Assembly: GCA_026125285.1 (NCBI GenBank)
Contig: JAHCLO010000031.1
Coordinates: 1-64,000 of the forward strand
Length of the DNA: 64,000 nt
From: Verrucomicrobiia bacterium
GTDB taxonomy: Bacteria > Verrucomicrobiota > Verrucomicrobiia > Limisphaerales > JADLHS01
Direction: 5' to 3'
Shown: positions 53,645 to 62,622 of the stretch, piece by piece
Layout: each line of letters opens with the position of its first letter
Position numbering within the stretch: position 1 is the first letter of the stretch
The notes under the pieces: model-generated
Seen by the model: only the letters and a program-made list of their open reading frames with translations
The model's database searches: none
Told to the model about the DNA's origin: nothing
Translations under genes and position numbers: made by a program

Positions 53645-54573
53645 TACAACTTCTCCATCACCCGCAGTTGCGCGCTACGGCTGCGCGGATTCGCCGCCAG
53701 TTCCGCCGCGCCGGGCTTCAACGCCTTGCGAGTTACCCGGCTTAACTCGGGCGTGCGCGGTTCGCGCAACTCCGGAACGTCCACTCCTCCCGTGAACGTG
53801 TAATCCCGCGCCCGCGCGCGCCCGAAATCTTTAACCACCCGGTCTTCCAGCGAGTGAAACGTTATGACCGCCAGCCGTCCGCCGGGCTTGAGAATGGTCA
53901 ACGCCCCGGCCAAGCCGCGTGTCAAGGATCCAATCTCGTCATTCACCGCCAATCGCAACGCCTGAAAAACTTTGGTGGCCGGATGCGTTCGTCGGCCCGC
54001 CCGCGGCGACAACCGTTCAATCAACTCCGCCAGTTGCCGCGTCGTCCTGAACGGTTGCTGTTCCCGGTCCTTCACAATCGCTCGCGCCAGCCGCCGGGAA
54101 TCCCGCTCACCGCCCAGTTCCCAAAAAATCCTCGCCAGTTCTTCCGCACCCGCTGTGTTCACCAAATCTGCGGCTGTTTGTCGCTGCCGCGAGTCCATCC
54201 GCATATCCAGCGGCCCGTCCTGCTGGAAACTGAAGCCGCGTTCCGGTACGTCCAGTTGCGGGGAACTCACACCCAGGTCCAGCAAGACACCATCGCAACT
54301 ACCAGCGGGGATCCAGCCCGCCATGTCCGCGAAATTCCCCTGCACTATTTCAAAACGTCCCGCGTACTCCGCCAACCGCTCCCGCGCCGCCTCCACGGCG
54401 GCCGCGTCCCGATCACACCCGAACAACCAGCCTCCGGGCGAACTCGCCGCCAGCAGGACCGCCGCATGGCCCGCCCCGCCAACGGTCCCATCCGCATAAC
54501 GCCCGCCCGAACGCGGCTTCAGCGCATCCAACACTTCCGCCACCATCACCGGTTTGTGCGCGAAATCGGGCAC
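53644..54573 (-). CDS. rsmH: 16S rRNA (cytosine(1402)-N4)-methyltransferase
   Basis: A 309-residue SAM enzyme (mraW). Motifs are HKPVMVAEVLDALKPRSGGRYADGTVGGAGHA, DGVLLDLGVSSPQLDVPERGFSFQQDGPLDMRMD, VFQALRLAVNDEIGSL and LAVITFHSLEDRVVKDF. The GTG at 54573 has a GGAGG ribosome site about 8 bases upstream and yields the usual N-terminus MPDFAHKPV. A TTG at 54612 would overlap the upstream gene's stop; it is the alternative. Confidence 0.92.
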   Translation of the reverse strand: MPDFAHKPVMVAEVLDALKPRSGGRYADGTVGGAGHAAVLLAASSPGGWLFGCDRDAAAVEAARERLAEYAGRFEIVQGNFADMAGWIPAGSCDGVLLDLGVSSPQLDVPERGFSFQQDGPLDMRMDSRQRQTAADLVNTAGAEELARIFWELGGERDSRRLARAIVKDREQQPFRTTRQLAELIERLSPRAGRRTHPATKVFQALRLAVNDEIGSLTRGLAGALTILKPGGRLAVITFHSLEDRVVKDFGRARARDYTFTGGVDVPELREPRTPELSRVTRKALKPGAAELAANPRSRSAQLRVMEKL

Positions 54574-54604
54574 TTCGACTCGCCTCCGCGACGCGAGTTT
54601 CGCC

Positions 54605-55165
54605 CTACTCAAAAAGCCGCGCGCTCAACCGGCGCCAGGCGCTGTCGCCGGCCGTCGTCTGGCCGGCATGCGCCGCCGCAGGAGGACGTTTGTCCGGCGC
54701 GGGCGACTTCTTGGCGGGCACTATTTCCAGATCGGCGTCACTCAAGTCGTTGCGCACCACCCGCACTTGGTCCAGGTGAAGCTCGCCCTGAACAGACCCT
54801 TTCGAGAAGCACGGATTGAGCGACTCGACTCGCCGCGCCGCTGAAGCCGTGTGTGAAAATGGATTCACACGGCCCCACCACTGGCTCAACCGCCAACTCG
54901 CATCGCCGGGACTCTCGCGGCGCACCGCCCGTTCGGGCGAAGCGTCCGTGGAAACCGGCGACGCACTTGCCACCCGCACCGGACGATTGGATTCGACTTC
55001 AGCCTCCTGGCTCGCGGCCTTTGCCGCGCCGGCCTCGGTCGCAAAAGGATTTCGTGGGGAAATGAATTTGGGCAGCCGCAAATGCTCGTGCATGCGATAA
55101 CGGCTCGTTCCCTCCTGACCACTCACCAGGCTTCTACCCGCCGTTAGTAATTTTCCCAAGCTCAT
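54605..55165 (-). CDS. Hypothetical protein between mraZ and rsmH
   Basis: A 186-residue protein, start MSLGKLLTAGRSLVSGQEG at 55165. It has no membrane helix and no recognised domain; it is rich in Ala, Pro, Arg and Ser and looks mostly disordered (KFISPRNPFATEAGAAKAAS). The ATG is 2 bases from the mraZ stop, so it is translationally linked. This slot is normally empty in other phyla. Confidence 0.65.
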   Translation of the reverse strand: MSLGKLLTAGRSLVSGQEGTSRYRMHEHLRLPKFISPRNPFATEAGAAKAASQEAEVESNRPVRVASASPVSTDASPERAVRRESPGDASWRLSQWWGRVNPFSHTASAARRVESLNPCFSKGSVQGELHLDQVRVVRNDLSDADLEIVPAKKSPAPDKRPPAAAHAGQTTAGDSAWRRLSARLFE

Positions 55166-55167
55166 GA

Positions 55168-55632
55168 TTATTCCATTAGTTTGAAAGCCTCCGTGGCCAT
55201 GACAGCATCGGACGCTTTGACCTTCTCGTATCGCTCTGGATTCCAAATCTCGAACCGGTCCAACAACCCGACCAAAACCGCCTCGCTGCCGATCGCCGCT
55301 TTGCGCGCCATTTCTTCGGGCAGACAGATGCGACCACTCTTGTCCACAGCCACCTGTACCGATTCGCCACCGATGATGCGCTTGAGGACCGTCTTGCTGG
55401 GGTCGCTGTTCGGCATCGCATCAATCGTCGCCATCAGTTCCGCCATTTCCTTGGGCGGCAAAACGCGCAGACACTCCCCCACGGGCGACTTGGGCCAGAC
55501 GATGACTGTGAACTCGACGCTTCCTTCGCTCGGCAGCCACTTGGCTGGAACTTGAACTCGCCGCTTCTGATCCACCCCATGGCGGTAAAGCGAGTTATAG
55601 TAAATCTGCTCAACTGTTTGCTCGGTCGGCAT
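55168..55632 (-). CDS. mraZ: Transcriptional regulator MraZ
   Basis: A 154-residue double SpoVT/AbrB-type protein, first gene of the dcw cluster. Sequence: YYNSLYRHGVDQKRRVQVPAKW in the first half and VQVAVDKSGRICLPEEMARKAAIGSEAVLVGLLDRFEIWNPERYE in the second. ATG 55632 is chosen; upstream residues lack similarity. In other bacteria MraZ binds repeats upstream of its own gene and controls the cluster. Three candidate boxes lie upstream (55660-55761). Confidence 0.93.
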   Translation of the reverse strand: MPTEQTVEQIYYNSLYRHGVDQKRRVQVPAKWLPSEGSVEFTVIVWPKSPVGECLRVLPPKEMAELMATIDAMPNSDPSKTVLKRIIGGESVQVAVDKSGRICLPEEMARKAAIGSEAVLVGLLDRFEIWNPERYEKVKASDAVMATEAFKLME

Positions 55633-55659
55633 TTTGTTCACATCATGGGCTGCGAACGG

Positions 55660-55761
55660 CCTTTTGCCCCACAACGGTGTTCTTTTACGCCTATCTGCCC
55701 CACTCGGTCAACAAGAATTCTGCACAGTTACTCAAAAGTTATTCACAACCTTTCACCCACT
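55660..55761 (-). promoter_or_regulatory. Candidate MraZ boxes upstream of mraZ
   Basis: Read on the minus strand, three similar boxes lie at 55749-55761 (AGTGGGTGAAAGG), 55690-55704 (AGTGGGGCAGATAGG) and 55660-55673 (TGTGGGGCAAAAGG). Known MraZ sites contain TGGG-type direct repeats, but here the spacing is 57 and 31 bases, not the 10 usual in enterobacteria. A TTGACC near 55706-55711 could be a -35 element. Confidence 0.35.
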
Positions 55762-55920
55762 GTGAACTGAAGCCGAAAAACTAGAAGCACCCACTACATA
55801 TTGTGGTGTGACCAACAGCTAGAACACAATGAACCGGGCCACCGACTTCTTGGACCATTCCGCACACGGTGCCTCGCGCGAATTGTCCTTCTGGCGAGCG
55901 ATTGATAGTCTGCCGCAACG

Positions 55921-56997
55921 ATGCGAACTGCCGACTTTGACTATTTCCTGCCGCCGGATTTGATCGCGCAACATCCAACCCCGCGACGCGATGAATCCCG
56001 GCTGTTGGTACTGGATCGCGCATCAGGTCGCGTAGATCACCGCCGGTTCGCCGATCTTGCTGCCTACCTGAATCCTCGAGATGTGTTGGTGCTAAACAAT
56101 TCCCGCGTGATCCCGGCGCGGCTTCGCGGCGTGAACGAACGGACTGGCGGCAGGTTTGAAATCCTGTTGCTCGAAGAAAACGCGCGCAACGACTGGTGGG
56201 TGATGCTGCGTCCCGGCAAACGCGCGCGCGTCGGAACCAGCATTACTCTCCTTGGGGCTGACGGAAATCCAGCGGGTGTTTGCGCCCATGTTATCGAGGT
56301 GAATGACGAAGGCCATCGGCGATTGATATTCGACGCTTCACAAAACCTTGAGGATCTTCTGCCGCAATTGGGGGAAGTGCCGCTGCCGCCTTACATCACG
56401 CGCTCCGATTCTAAAGACTCCACCGAAGACCATGAGCGCTACCAAACCGTCTTCGCGCAGCCATCCGGCTCCGTGGCCGCGCCCACCGCAGGACTTCATT
56501 TTACCGAAGCGCTGCTTGAGAAAATCAAAACCCTCGGGGTGAACGTGCAGTTCGTGACGCTGCACGTCGGTTTGGCAACATTTGCGCCGGTGAAAGTTGA
56601 AACGCTGGCCGCGCACCGGATGCACGTAGAACGTTATGAAGTCAGCGCCACCACGGCGCAGGCGGTGAACGCGGCCAGGGCCGCTGGCCGGCGTGTGATT
56701 GCCATCGGCACCACCACCGTGCGCGTTCTGGAGACGATCGCCGCGCGTCATGGTGGCAAGCTCGTGGCGGAACGCGACCACACGCAGATTTTCATTCACC
56801 CGCCTTACACCTTCAGACTGGTGGACGCGTTGCTCACCAACTTCCATCTCCCCTGCTCCACCTTGCTGATGTTGGTTAGTGCCTTCGCCGCGCCGGGCGC
56901 AACGCTCGGCAGAGACATGGTATTGACGGCCTACGCGGAGGCCATTGCCGAACGCTACCGGTTCTTCAGTTACGGCGATGCCATGCTCCTGCTGTGA
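55921..56997 (+). CDS. queA: S-adenosylmethionine:tRNA ribosyltransferase-isomerase
   Basis: A 358-residue enzyme of queuosine synthesis, turning preQ1-tRNA into epoxyqueuosine. Motifs: FDYFLPPDLIAQHPTPRRDESRLLVLDR, VLVLNNSRVIPARL, YQTVFAQPSGSVAAPTAGLHFT, HVGLATFAPVKVETLAAHRMHVE and VIAIGTTTVRVLE. It is divergent from the dcw cluster, and its 5' region (55675-55920) holds the presumed shared promoters. Confidence 0.95.
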   Translation: MRTADFDYFLPPDLIAQHPTPRRDESRLLVLDRASGRVDHRRFADLAAYLNPRDVLVLNNSRVIPARLRGVNERTGGRFEILLLEENARNDWWVMLRPGKRARVGTSITLLGADGNPAGVCAHVIEVNDEGHRRLIFDASQNLEDLLPQLGEVPLPPYITRSDSKDSTEDHERYQTVFAQPSGSVAAPTAGLHFTEALLEKIKTLGVNVQFVTLHVGLATFAPVKVETLAAHRMHVERYEVSATTAQAVNAARAAGRRVIAIGTTTVRVLETIAARHGGKLVAERDHTQIFIHPPYTFRLVDALLTNFHLPCSTLLMLVSAFAAPGATLGRDMVLTAYAEAIAERYRFFSYGDAMLLL

Positions 56998-57053
56998 AAA
57001 GATTTCTCTCCGCATCCGGCAGGCATGAGCGTTAAACTCGGTCGCGACGTTTG

Positions 57054-57785
57054 ATGACCACCCTGAATACGCGAAATCTGAAGACCAAACTTCCACATCT
57101 GCCCTTTGTTCTGGTCAACATGGCCATGACCGCCGACGGAAAAATTGCCACCGCCAACCGTGCGGTGTCATCATTCGGCAGCGCGCGGGATCACGATCAT
57201 CTGCTCGAACTGCGCGCCACCGCGGACGCCGTGATGGCCGGCGCGCGCACCGTGGACTTGAACCCCATCAACCTCGGGCCGGGGTCCGCCAAGTTTCGTC
57301 GTCGTCGCCTGCAACGCGGTTTGGCCGAATACAATCTGCGGATCGTTGTGAGCGGTTCGGGCACAATCAATCCGCAAGCCGAAATCTTCAAACATCACTT
57401 CTCGCCGATCATCGTGCTTACCACCCGGCGCGCCTCCCAGGCCCATTTGCGCCGACTGCGCACCGTTGCCGACGCTGTCAAGGTCTGCGGTCGCCGTGAA
57501 ATTGATTTCCCCGCCGCGCTCCGTTGGCTACGCAAAGAATGGCGGGTGAAGCGGCTGCTCTGCGAAGGCGGCGGAGAACTCAACGCTGCATTGCTCCGCG
57601 CCGGTTTGGTGAATGAACTGCATCTGACGGTATGCCCGAAAATCTTTGGCGGACGGAACGCCCCCACCATCGCCGATGGTTTGGGTGTCAGTCGTCTGGC
57701 GCACGCCACTGCGCTCGAACTGATTTCCGCCGGCCGCGCGGAGGACGAGATGTTTCTCGTCTATCGCGTCATTTCCGTTCCATAA
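57054..57785 (+). CDS. RibD C-terminal-type reductase
   Basis: A 243-residue dihydrofolate-reductase-fold protein similar to the pyrimidine reductase half of RibD: PFVLVNMAMTADGKIATANRAVSSFGSARDHDHLLELRATADAVMAGARTV, CEGGGELNAALLRAGLVNELHLTVCPKIFGG. It reduces 5-amino-6-ribosylaminouracil 5'-phosphate in riboflavin synthesis, or is a paralogue of that. No deaminase domain is present. ATG 57054 is used; the preceding TTG is not needed. The stop lies inside a family B repeat. Confidence 0.85.
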   Translation: MTTLNTRNLKTKLPHLPFVLVNMAMTADGKIATANRAVSSFGSARDHDHLLELRATADAVMAGARTVDLNPINLGPGSAKFRRRRLQRGLAEYNLRIVVSGSGTINPQAEIFKHHFSPIIVLTTRRASQAHLRRLRTVADAVKVCGRREIDFPAALRWLRKEWRVKRLLCEGGGELNAALLRAGLVNELHLTVCPKIFGGRNAPTIADGLGVSRLAHATALELISAGRAEDEMFLVYRVISVP

Positions 57786-57900
57786 ACCTCGACGTAGCGG
57801 CGGCGGGGCAGAGCGCCGCAATCCCCACACCCAGCCAGTCTGCGGCGCTCTACCGAGCCGCCGCTACGGTTCATGCTCCCGATGCGCGTCCAAAGTTGGA
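57780..57900. repeat. Family B palindromic repeat
   Basis: An inverted copy of the 1504-1622 element: CCATAAACCTCGACGTAGCG at one end, CCGCTACGGTTCATG..GATGCGCGTCCAAAGTTGGA at the other. It overlaps the last codons of the RibD-like gene. The remaining gene-free stretch 57786-58123 is this repeat, the family C copy and about 120 bases of unassigned sequence. Confidence 0.75.
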
Positions 57901-57929
57901 GGTCGAAGCTGCCTATGAACCTCTGCTTT

Positions 57930-58000
57930 GTAGCCGCCGACGTGAGGAGGCGGAGGACACTGCGGTGCGGTGCGTTCCGCCTCCTCACGTCAGCGGCTAC
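57930..58000. repeat. Family C palindromic repeat
   Basis: GTAGCCGCCGACGTGAGGAG and CTCCTCACGTCAGCGGCTAC form the arms around GGACACTGCGGTGCG. It matches 25208-25278 closely. Confidence 0.75.
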
Positions 58001-58123
58001 GTTTCCGCAGTTCGAAGGGCCAACTTGAGTTCGGCGGATGCTCGCCGAAAACCGATCTCCAGAGGATGACTTTACAAAATCGAAAATTCACTGGACCGCT
58101 CATCATTCGTGCGCCACCGACGA

Positions 58124-59473
58124 TCAGTCGGTTTTGCCCAGTCCGTTGGCCGCTCGCAATACGCCTTCCACCATCGTGCTGCCGAGGGTCTCGCCGTAGA
58201 AGCTCACGCTGGCTTCGTAGCCACCCCGGCGCCATTCCTCCGCGGGCAGAATGTAACTGACCCATTCATCGGCCAGGCCTCCGATCGCGACATTCCTGGC
58301 CCCGGTGGACTCCCTCGCTCTCTGCTTGAGTTCCATGCCCAACTCCGCCGCCATCTCGCCCGGCACGCCCAGAATGACCAGGTCACCCAGGCGAAAGGCC
58401 GTGCTGCGCGTCTGCGTCGGCTGTAACGCTTTGAGCAAGCCGCCGATCATGGTTTCATTCAATCCATACTCCGCGCCACCCGTGCCCATGAAGTCGGGAT
58501 GCCAGGCAATCTTGGGAAGCCGGATCGTCTCGGTGTAATAGGCGAATTCCTTGACCTCGCTAGGTTCGATCTTGTCCCAAACGCGCCACGCCTGAATGCC
58601 CATCTCGCGGCCATAACGTTCCGCGCGCTCCCAGCGGCTGCCGGCCTCGGCTGGTGGCGTCGGCGATTGATCGCCCTCCGCGCCGTTGTAATACAACGCG
58701 ACGACATCCGGACCGATCAGCGCCTCCATGCTGCGCTGCAAATGCCCCGGCCAGTCGCCGGAGAACAGCATGTCCTCGGCGGTCATAAACGTCGGATGCG
58801 CCGTCCAGTTGACCAGCACGGCCAGCGGCCGGCCCTCGCGCGTGTCCACGCGGGTGACGGTCAAATCGGTGTCGTGACTCGTCAGCCCCTTCCGACGGTT
58901 TCGGTTTCGATCTGGCACGCTCACAGTGGTTGAACCTGCCATCACCGGGGTGAGCCTCTGGCCGGCCAGGCGGACGGCAGTGGCCAGTTTCTCCGCCGTG
59001 TGATCGAACAACTCCTTGTGAAAGAGGCCGATTTGCGGGACGCCGAACTGGTTGCCCGGATGCAACGCCATCATGTCAAAGCTCGTGTGCGTGTGGCTGG
59101 GCAACAGCATGATTTGGTCGGCGCCCCAGCCTTCCGCCGAAAGGCGCTCAATCACGGCGGCCTTGAACTGCGGCGGAAACGCCAGAACGTCCGCCGTGAC
59201 CAGCGCAAACTTCCGCCCGCCCTGCGCCAGTACGAGCCCTTTGACCCAGACCGCGTCATGAACGCCAACTGCCGGCTTGCTCATGCGCGCGCCGTAGCCG
59301 CCCAACGCGGCTTTCATTTCCATGGGCGGAGTGAGATTCACCCGCGCTACGCCGGCCCGCAGTGTCGCAGCTTCAGCGGCTTGAGCTGGAACTGGCGGGC
59401 AAACCAATCCGCAAAGCAGGACCAGAAAAGCCGCAAGGCCCGGTAACTTCTGGAATCTGTCATTGAGTTTCAT
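58124..59473 (-). CDS. Secreted neutral-ceramidase-like protein
   Basis: A 449-residue exported protein (signal LAAFLVLLCGLVCPPVPAQA). The core follows the neutral/alkaline ceramidase N-terminal domain: GVARVNLTPPMEMKAALGGYGAR, FALVTADVLAFPP, LLPSHTHTSFDMM, NWTAHPTF, VALYYNGAEGDQSP and VPGEMAAELGMELK. The His residues could bind zinc. Such proteins are common in planctomycetes and verrucomicrobia with unknown substrates. Just upstream on the same strand is the CocE-type hydrolase. Confidence 0.82.
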   Translation of the reverse strand: MKLNDRFQKLPGLAAFLVLLCGLVCPPVPAQAAEAATLRAGVARVNLTPPMEMKAALGGYGARMSKPAVGVHDAVWVKGLVLAQGGRKFALVTADVLAFPPQFKAAVIERLSAEGWGADQIMLLPSHTHTSFDMMALHPGNQFGVPQIGLFHKELFDHTAEKLATAVRLAGQRLTPVMAGSTTVSVPDRNRNRRKGLTSHDTDLTVTRVDTREGRPLAVLVNWTAHPTFMTAEDMLFSGDWPGHLQRSMEALIGPDVVALYYNGAEGDQSPTPPAEAGSRWERAERYGREMGIQAWRVWDKIEPSEVKEFAYYTETIRLPKIAWHPDFMGTGGAEYGLNETMIGGLLKALQPTQTRSTAFRLGDLVILGVPGEMAAELGMELKQRARESTGARNVAIGGLADEWVSYILPAEEWRRGGYEASVSFYGETLGSTMVEGVLRAANGLGKTD

Positions 59474-59521
59474 AGGCAGAGGTGAGGCGGTGCAAAGCAG
59501 TATTGGCTCGCCGCATTCTGA

Positions 59522-61249
59522 TCAGCGTGGAATGACCGGCAGCACCAGGTGCGAGGGACGTTCCCCGTCATGAAAGATGGTTTGCTTCGCGGCCAACATT
59601 TCCGTGTCGGTGCCGAAGGGTTTTCCGCTGTTGGGATTCCGGTCGAAGCGCGGGAAGTTGCTGCTCGAGACTTCCAGCCGGATGCGGTGGCCGCGCTTGA
59701 AAAGATTGCTCGTGACCCAGAGATCAATCTCGAAGCGCTCGGCCCTGCCCGGTTCGAGCAACGCGGGTTGCTCCATCCCATTTCGATAGCGGGCACGGAT
59801 GATGCCATCGCAGAGGTTGTAGGCTTTGCCGTCGGGATGGACGTCCACCAGCTTGGCGGTGAAGTCCGTGTCGCGCGCGCTCGAGGCCGCGTAAAGAATC
59901 AACTTTACCGGACCGGTCACTTCGACCTCCTGCTCCAACGGCCCGGTTGAATACACCAGCACGTCCTGGCGCTCTTCCACCTGCGTCTGGTCGTAGGGAC
60001 CGGCCGCCGCGCCAACCAGATTGTTCCCGCCGATGGTCGGCACCGGATCATTGCCATCGTAGGTGAATTCGTCGGGCTTCTCCGCCCGGGGCGCGGTGGT
60101 GTTCAGCGAGCCATCGCCCTTGAGCGAGTTCGCCTGGCCGCCGCTGTGCAGGTGGTAAGACGTGAACACCGTGCGCTCGAGTGGCCATTCGCTTTCGCCG
60201 CGCCAACGGTTTTCACCCATCACGAACAGGTAAAACGCCGGCCAGTTCTGCACGCCCGTCTCACGGCCTTTCAACCAATACTCAAACCACTTGAACTGCC
60301 AGGACGCCACGCTGAGTTTGGCCACGTCGCCGAAGTCGAGTTCGCCCACCTTGCGACCGCCCACACCGTGCGCCCACGGTCCCATGATGACGAACTGGTT
60401 GCGGCGCGCGTGGCGGTCACGCGAACTCGCGCGCACCCTGGCGACCATGTCCAGCGTGGCCTTCGAGAAGATGTCATACCAACCGCCGATGTTCAGGATG
60501 GGCACCGTCACGTCGGCGTGGCGGTGTTGAATGCTCCTTTTCTTCCAGTAATCGTCGTAGGTCGGATGCGCCACCCAGTCGTTGAGGTAGGGAACTTTCT
60601 TCTCGAACTGGTCACCAAAAGTGTTGAGTGGCAGATGCCGGAAAATGTCCGGCAGCTTGTCGGGACTGACCGCCACCCCGCCCACGGCCGCGCCCCACCC
60701 CATCAACAGCGCCAATTGAAACGCGCCGCCCGAGTACGCTATGTCGTAGGCATTATCGAACGGCACGACCGGCACCATGGCCTTGAGATGCCGGCTGGCG
60801 TTGGCCGCGGAAGCCCATTGCGTCCAGCCGACGTACGAGCCGCCGGCGGTGCCGATGTCACCATTGCACCACGGCTGTTTGCCGACCCATTCCTGCGTGT
60901 CGAAACCATCCTCGACATCGTAGCGGAACGGATCCCAAGCGCCTTCCGATTTACCGCGCCCGCGGCAGTCCTGCACCACCACGACATAGCCCGCCGTGGT
61001 GTATTGCTTCCCGTCCTCCCACTTCTCCTCCATCTTTCCGTAGGGTGAACGCATCAACACCACCGGGTATCGGCCCTCGGCTTGTGGCCGCCAGATGTTG
61101 GCGGTGAGCTGAACACCGTCGCGCATGGCGATCTTGACATCAGACTCGAAAATGAACTGCCGCTCGGCTGGTTGTGCCAACAGCGAGGTGGCGAGGCAGA
61201 GCAATCCGAGAATCGTTGCACGTGCGGGAAGTGGCGGATTTGGTTTCAC
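59522..61249 (-). CDS. CocE/NonD-type serine hydrolase, secreted
   Basis: A 575-residue alpha/beta hydrolase of the X-Pro dipeptidyl-peptidase/CocE class. The signal peptide ends near LLAQPAE. DGVQLTANIWRPQAEGRYPVVLMRSPYGK, VVQDCRGRGKSEG, the nucleophile elbow GTAGGSYVGWTQW (Ser) and the C-terminal jelly-roll (SSARDTDFTAKLVDVHPDGKAYNLCDG) are characteristic. The substrate may be a peptide or an ester. Its stop is 48 bases from the ceramidase-like gene start. Confidence 0.88.
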   Translation of the reverse strand: MKPNPPLPARATILGLLCLATSLLAQPAERQFIFESDVKIAMRDGVQLTANIWRPQAEGRYPVVLMRSPYGKMEEKWEDGKQYTTAGYVVVVQDCRGRGKSEGAWDPFRYDVEDGFDTQEWVGKQPWCNGDIGTAGGSYVGWTQWASAANASRHLKAMVPVVPFDNAYDIAYSGGAFQLALLMGWGAAVGGVAVSPDKLPDIFRHLPLNTFGDQFEKKVPYLNDWVAHPTYDDYWKKRSIQHRHADVTVPILNIGGWYDIFSKATLDMVARVRASSRDRHARRNQFVIMGPWAHGVGGRKVGELDFGDVAKLSVASWQFKWFEYWLKGRETGVQNWPAFYLFVMGENRWRGESEWPLERTVFTSYHLHSGGQANSLKGDGSLNTTAPRAEKPDEFTYDGNDPVPTIGGNNLVGAAAGPYDQTQVEERQDVLVYSTGPLEQEVEVTGPVKLILYAASSARDTDFTAKLVDVHPDGKAYNLCDGIIRARYRNGMEQPALLEPGRAERFEIDLWVTSNLFKRGHRIRLEVSSSNFPRFDRNPNSGKPFGTDTEMLAAKQTIFHDGERPSHLVLPVIPR

Positions 61250-61848
61250 GTCGGCATTGAATCAGGAATTCCGGCCTCAAGTCCAGCCGGGGTTGATTCA
61301 GGCCAGCAATGCTTATTTTGGGGAGTGCGACTGTGTCCGCAGCACCAGCCGCAGCAGGGGGAAAGGTCAAACGGCTGGGATTCCGTGGGACGCGCTGCGG
61401 CTGGCCGAACGCGTAGTCGCAAAACCAGAGCTGGACCAACGCTGTTCCTTCTCCTGGGGGAGAAGGTCAGGATGAGGGCGAGCGTGACATGCATTTTCAT
61501 TCTCAGTTTCGTTTGACCGGCGCGGAGACGCAAAGAAGTTCTCCAGTTTACCCTGCGCCTTCCGCCTTCATCCTCTTTCATCCGCCGTCATCTGATTTCG
61601 GCGGGACAAGTCTGATTCCACCGCGCCGAGTCGGATTTCGGCGGGACCGGTGGCGTTGAATTCCTTGCCCCGTCCCAAAGCGGTGCTAAAGCCACACGCA
61701 CTCCAAACGTTCCGCGAAGTTCGTGGACGCCCGGCAGTCGCGAAGCGTCTGGAGTGCGGGCGCGTTCACCGCCGCTTTCCCCGGCGTCTTTGCGTTGAAT
61801 CAGAAACACAGCCTTTGCAAACAGCGGTCGGTTGGTTATCTTCCCGCC
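61250..61848. other. Intergenic, no credible gene; contains a family A element
   Basis: A 599-base gene-free stretch 5' of the CocE-type gene. It holds a direct repeat built on GATTTCGGCGGGAC (near 61594-61650), a fragment CCTTCTCCTGGGGGAGAAGG, and the family A copy at 61678-61779. No promoter is clearly seen. Confidence 0.45.
61678..61779. repeat. Family A palindromic repeat
   Basis: AAAGCGGTGCTAAAGCCACACG..CTCCAAACG on the left and GCGTCTGGAGTGCGGGCGCG..CGCCGCTTTCC on the right. Divergent copy, about 100 bases, ahead of the MazEF-like genes. Confidence 0.7.
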
Positions 61849-62037
61849 ATGAGCGCCACCGAAATCCTGAAGGAGTTGCCGAAATTGGCCGAGGCCGATC
61901 GGCGGGCGATCCGGCAAAGGCTGTTGGAACTAGCCGAGCAGGATGACGACGTGGCCGCGTGCAATCAGGCGGCGCTCGACGGCGCCATGATGCTCGACCG
62001 GATGGAGGACGAAGATGCCCGCCGTCAATCCCGGTGA
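61849..62037 (+). CDS. Probable antitoxin of a MazEF-like pair
   Basis: A 62-residue protein, MSATEILKELPKLAEADRRA, charged, ending DEDARRQSR. Its start is ATG at 61849. It overlaps the toxin gene by 23 bases, the normal layout of type II systems. The exact antitoxin family is not recognised. Confidence 0.65.
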   Translation: MSATEILKELPKLAEADRRAIRQRLLELAEQDDDVAACNQAALDGAMMLDRMEDEDARRQSR

Positions 62038-62329
62038 AATCTGGTGGGTGGACTTCGGCCTCGCGGCCAAGGTTCGCCCGGCTCTGCTGCTCACGGGCAA
62101 TCCCGCCCTCGAAGAACTCGATCTGGTCACGGTGCTCCTGCACACGACTTCGTTGCGCGGTAATCGTTGGGAACTTTCCATTCCGAAGCCGTTCCTGAAA
62201 CCGGGAGCGTTTCATCTTCAGCAAATCCAATCGGTGTCCACCGTCAAACTGGAGCGCAAACTCGGCGCTTTGACGACGGATGAGATGAATCGGATTTTGG
62301 ACGCCCTGGCGGAACGGCTGCGGCTGTGA
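62015..62329 (+). CDS. MazF/PemK-like toxin
   Basis: A 104-residue ribonuclease toxin-type protein: PAVNPGEIWWVDFGLAAKVRPALLLTGNP, VTVLLHTTSLRGNRWELSIPKPFLKPGAFHLQQIQSVSTVKLERKLGALTTDEM. The GEIWWVDF/RPALLL pattern and the late QIQSV..LGxL stretch are MazF-like. The upstream small gene should be its antitoxin. Confidence 0.82.
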   Translation: MPAVNPGEIWWVDFGLAAKVRPALLLTGNPALEELDLVTVLLHTTSLRGNRWELSIPKPFLKPGAFHLQQIQSVSTVKLERKLGALTTDEMNRILDALAERLRL

Positions 62330-62336
62330 TCGTGCG

Positions 62337-62440
62337 AAAGCGGTGCTAACTCCCCCGCGCTCCAAACGCTGTCGCGACTGTCGGGCGTCTGTGAACCTCG
62401 CGGAGCGTTTGGAGTGCGCGCGCGTTCACCGCCGCTTTCG
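62337..62440. repeat. Family A palindromic repeat
   Basis: Begins AAAGCGGTGCTAACTCCCCC and ends GCGTTTGGAGTGCGCGCGCG..CGCCGCTTTCG. It follows the MazF-like gene and precedes a duplicated piece of rsmI. Confidence 0.75.
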
Positions 62441-62551
62441 TTCACGCATGGACCTCACACCTCGTCGGCTGGCCCCACCAGCACCACAAACTCCCCCTTT
62501 AGACTCCGCTGCCGCGCCACCTCCCGCAATGCCGCCGGCGTCCCGCGCAGG
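62425..62551. repeat. Duplicated 3' end of rsmI, outer copy
   Basis: Bases 62425-62551 repeat 62653-62774 almost exactly (about six extra bases): TTCACCGCCGCTTTCGTTCA then the reverse-strand codons for the RsmI C-terminus (AALREVARQRSLKGEFVVLVG). The copy carries no start and is not a gene. Confidence 0.85.
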
Positions 62552-62622
62552 ACTTCAACGCCCGCCGCTAAATGTCAACGTCGCTAAAATCCAAGGAAGC
62601 CAATCCACGTGCCTGTCCCTGG

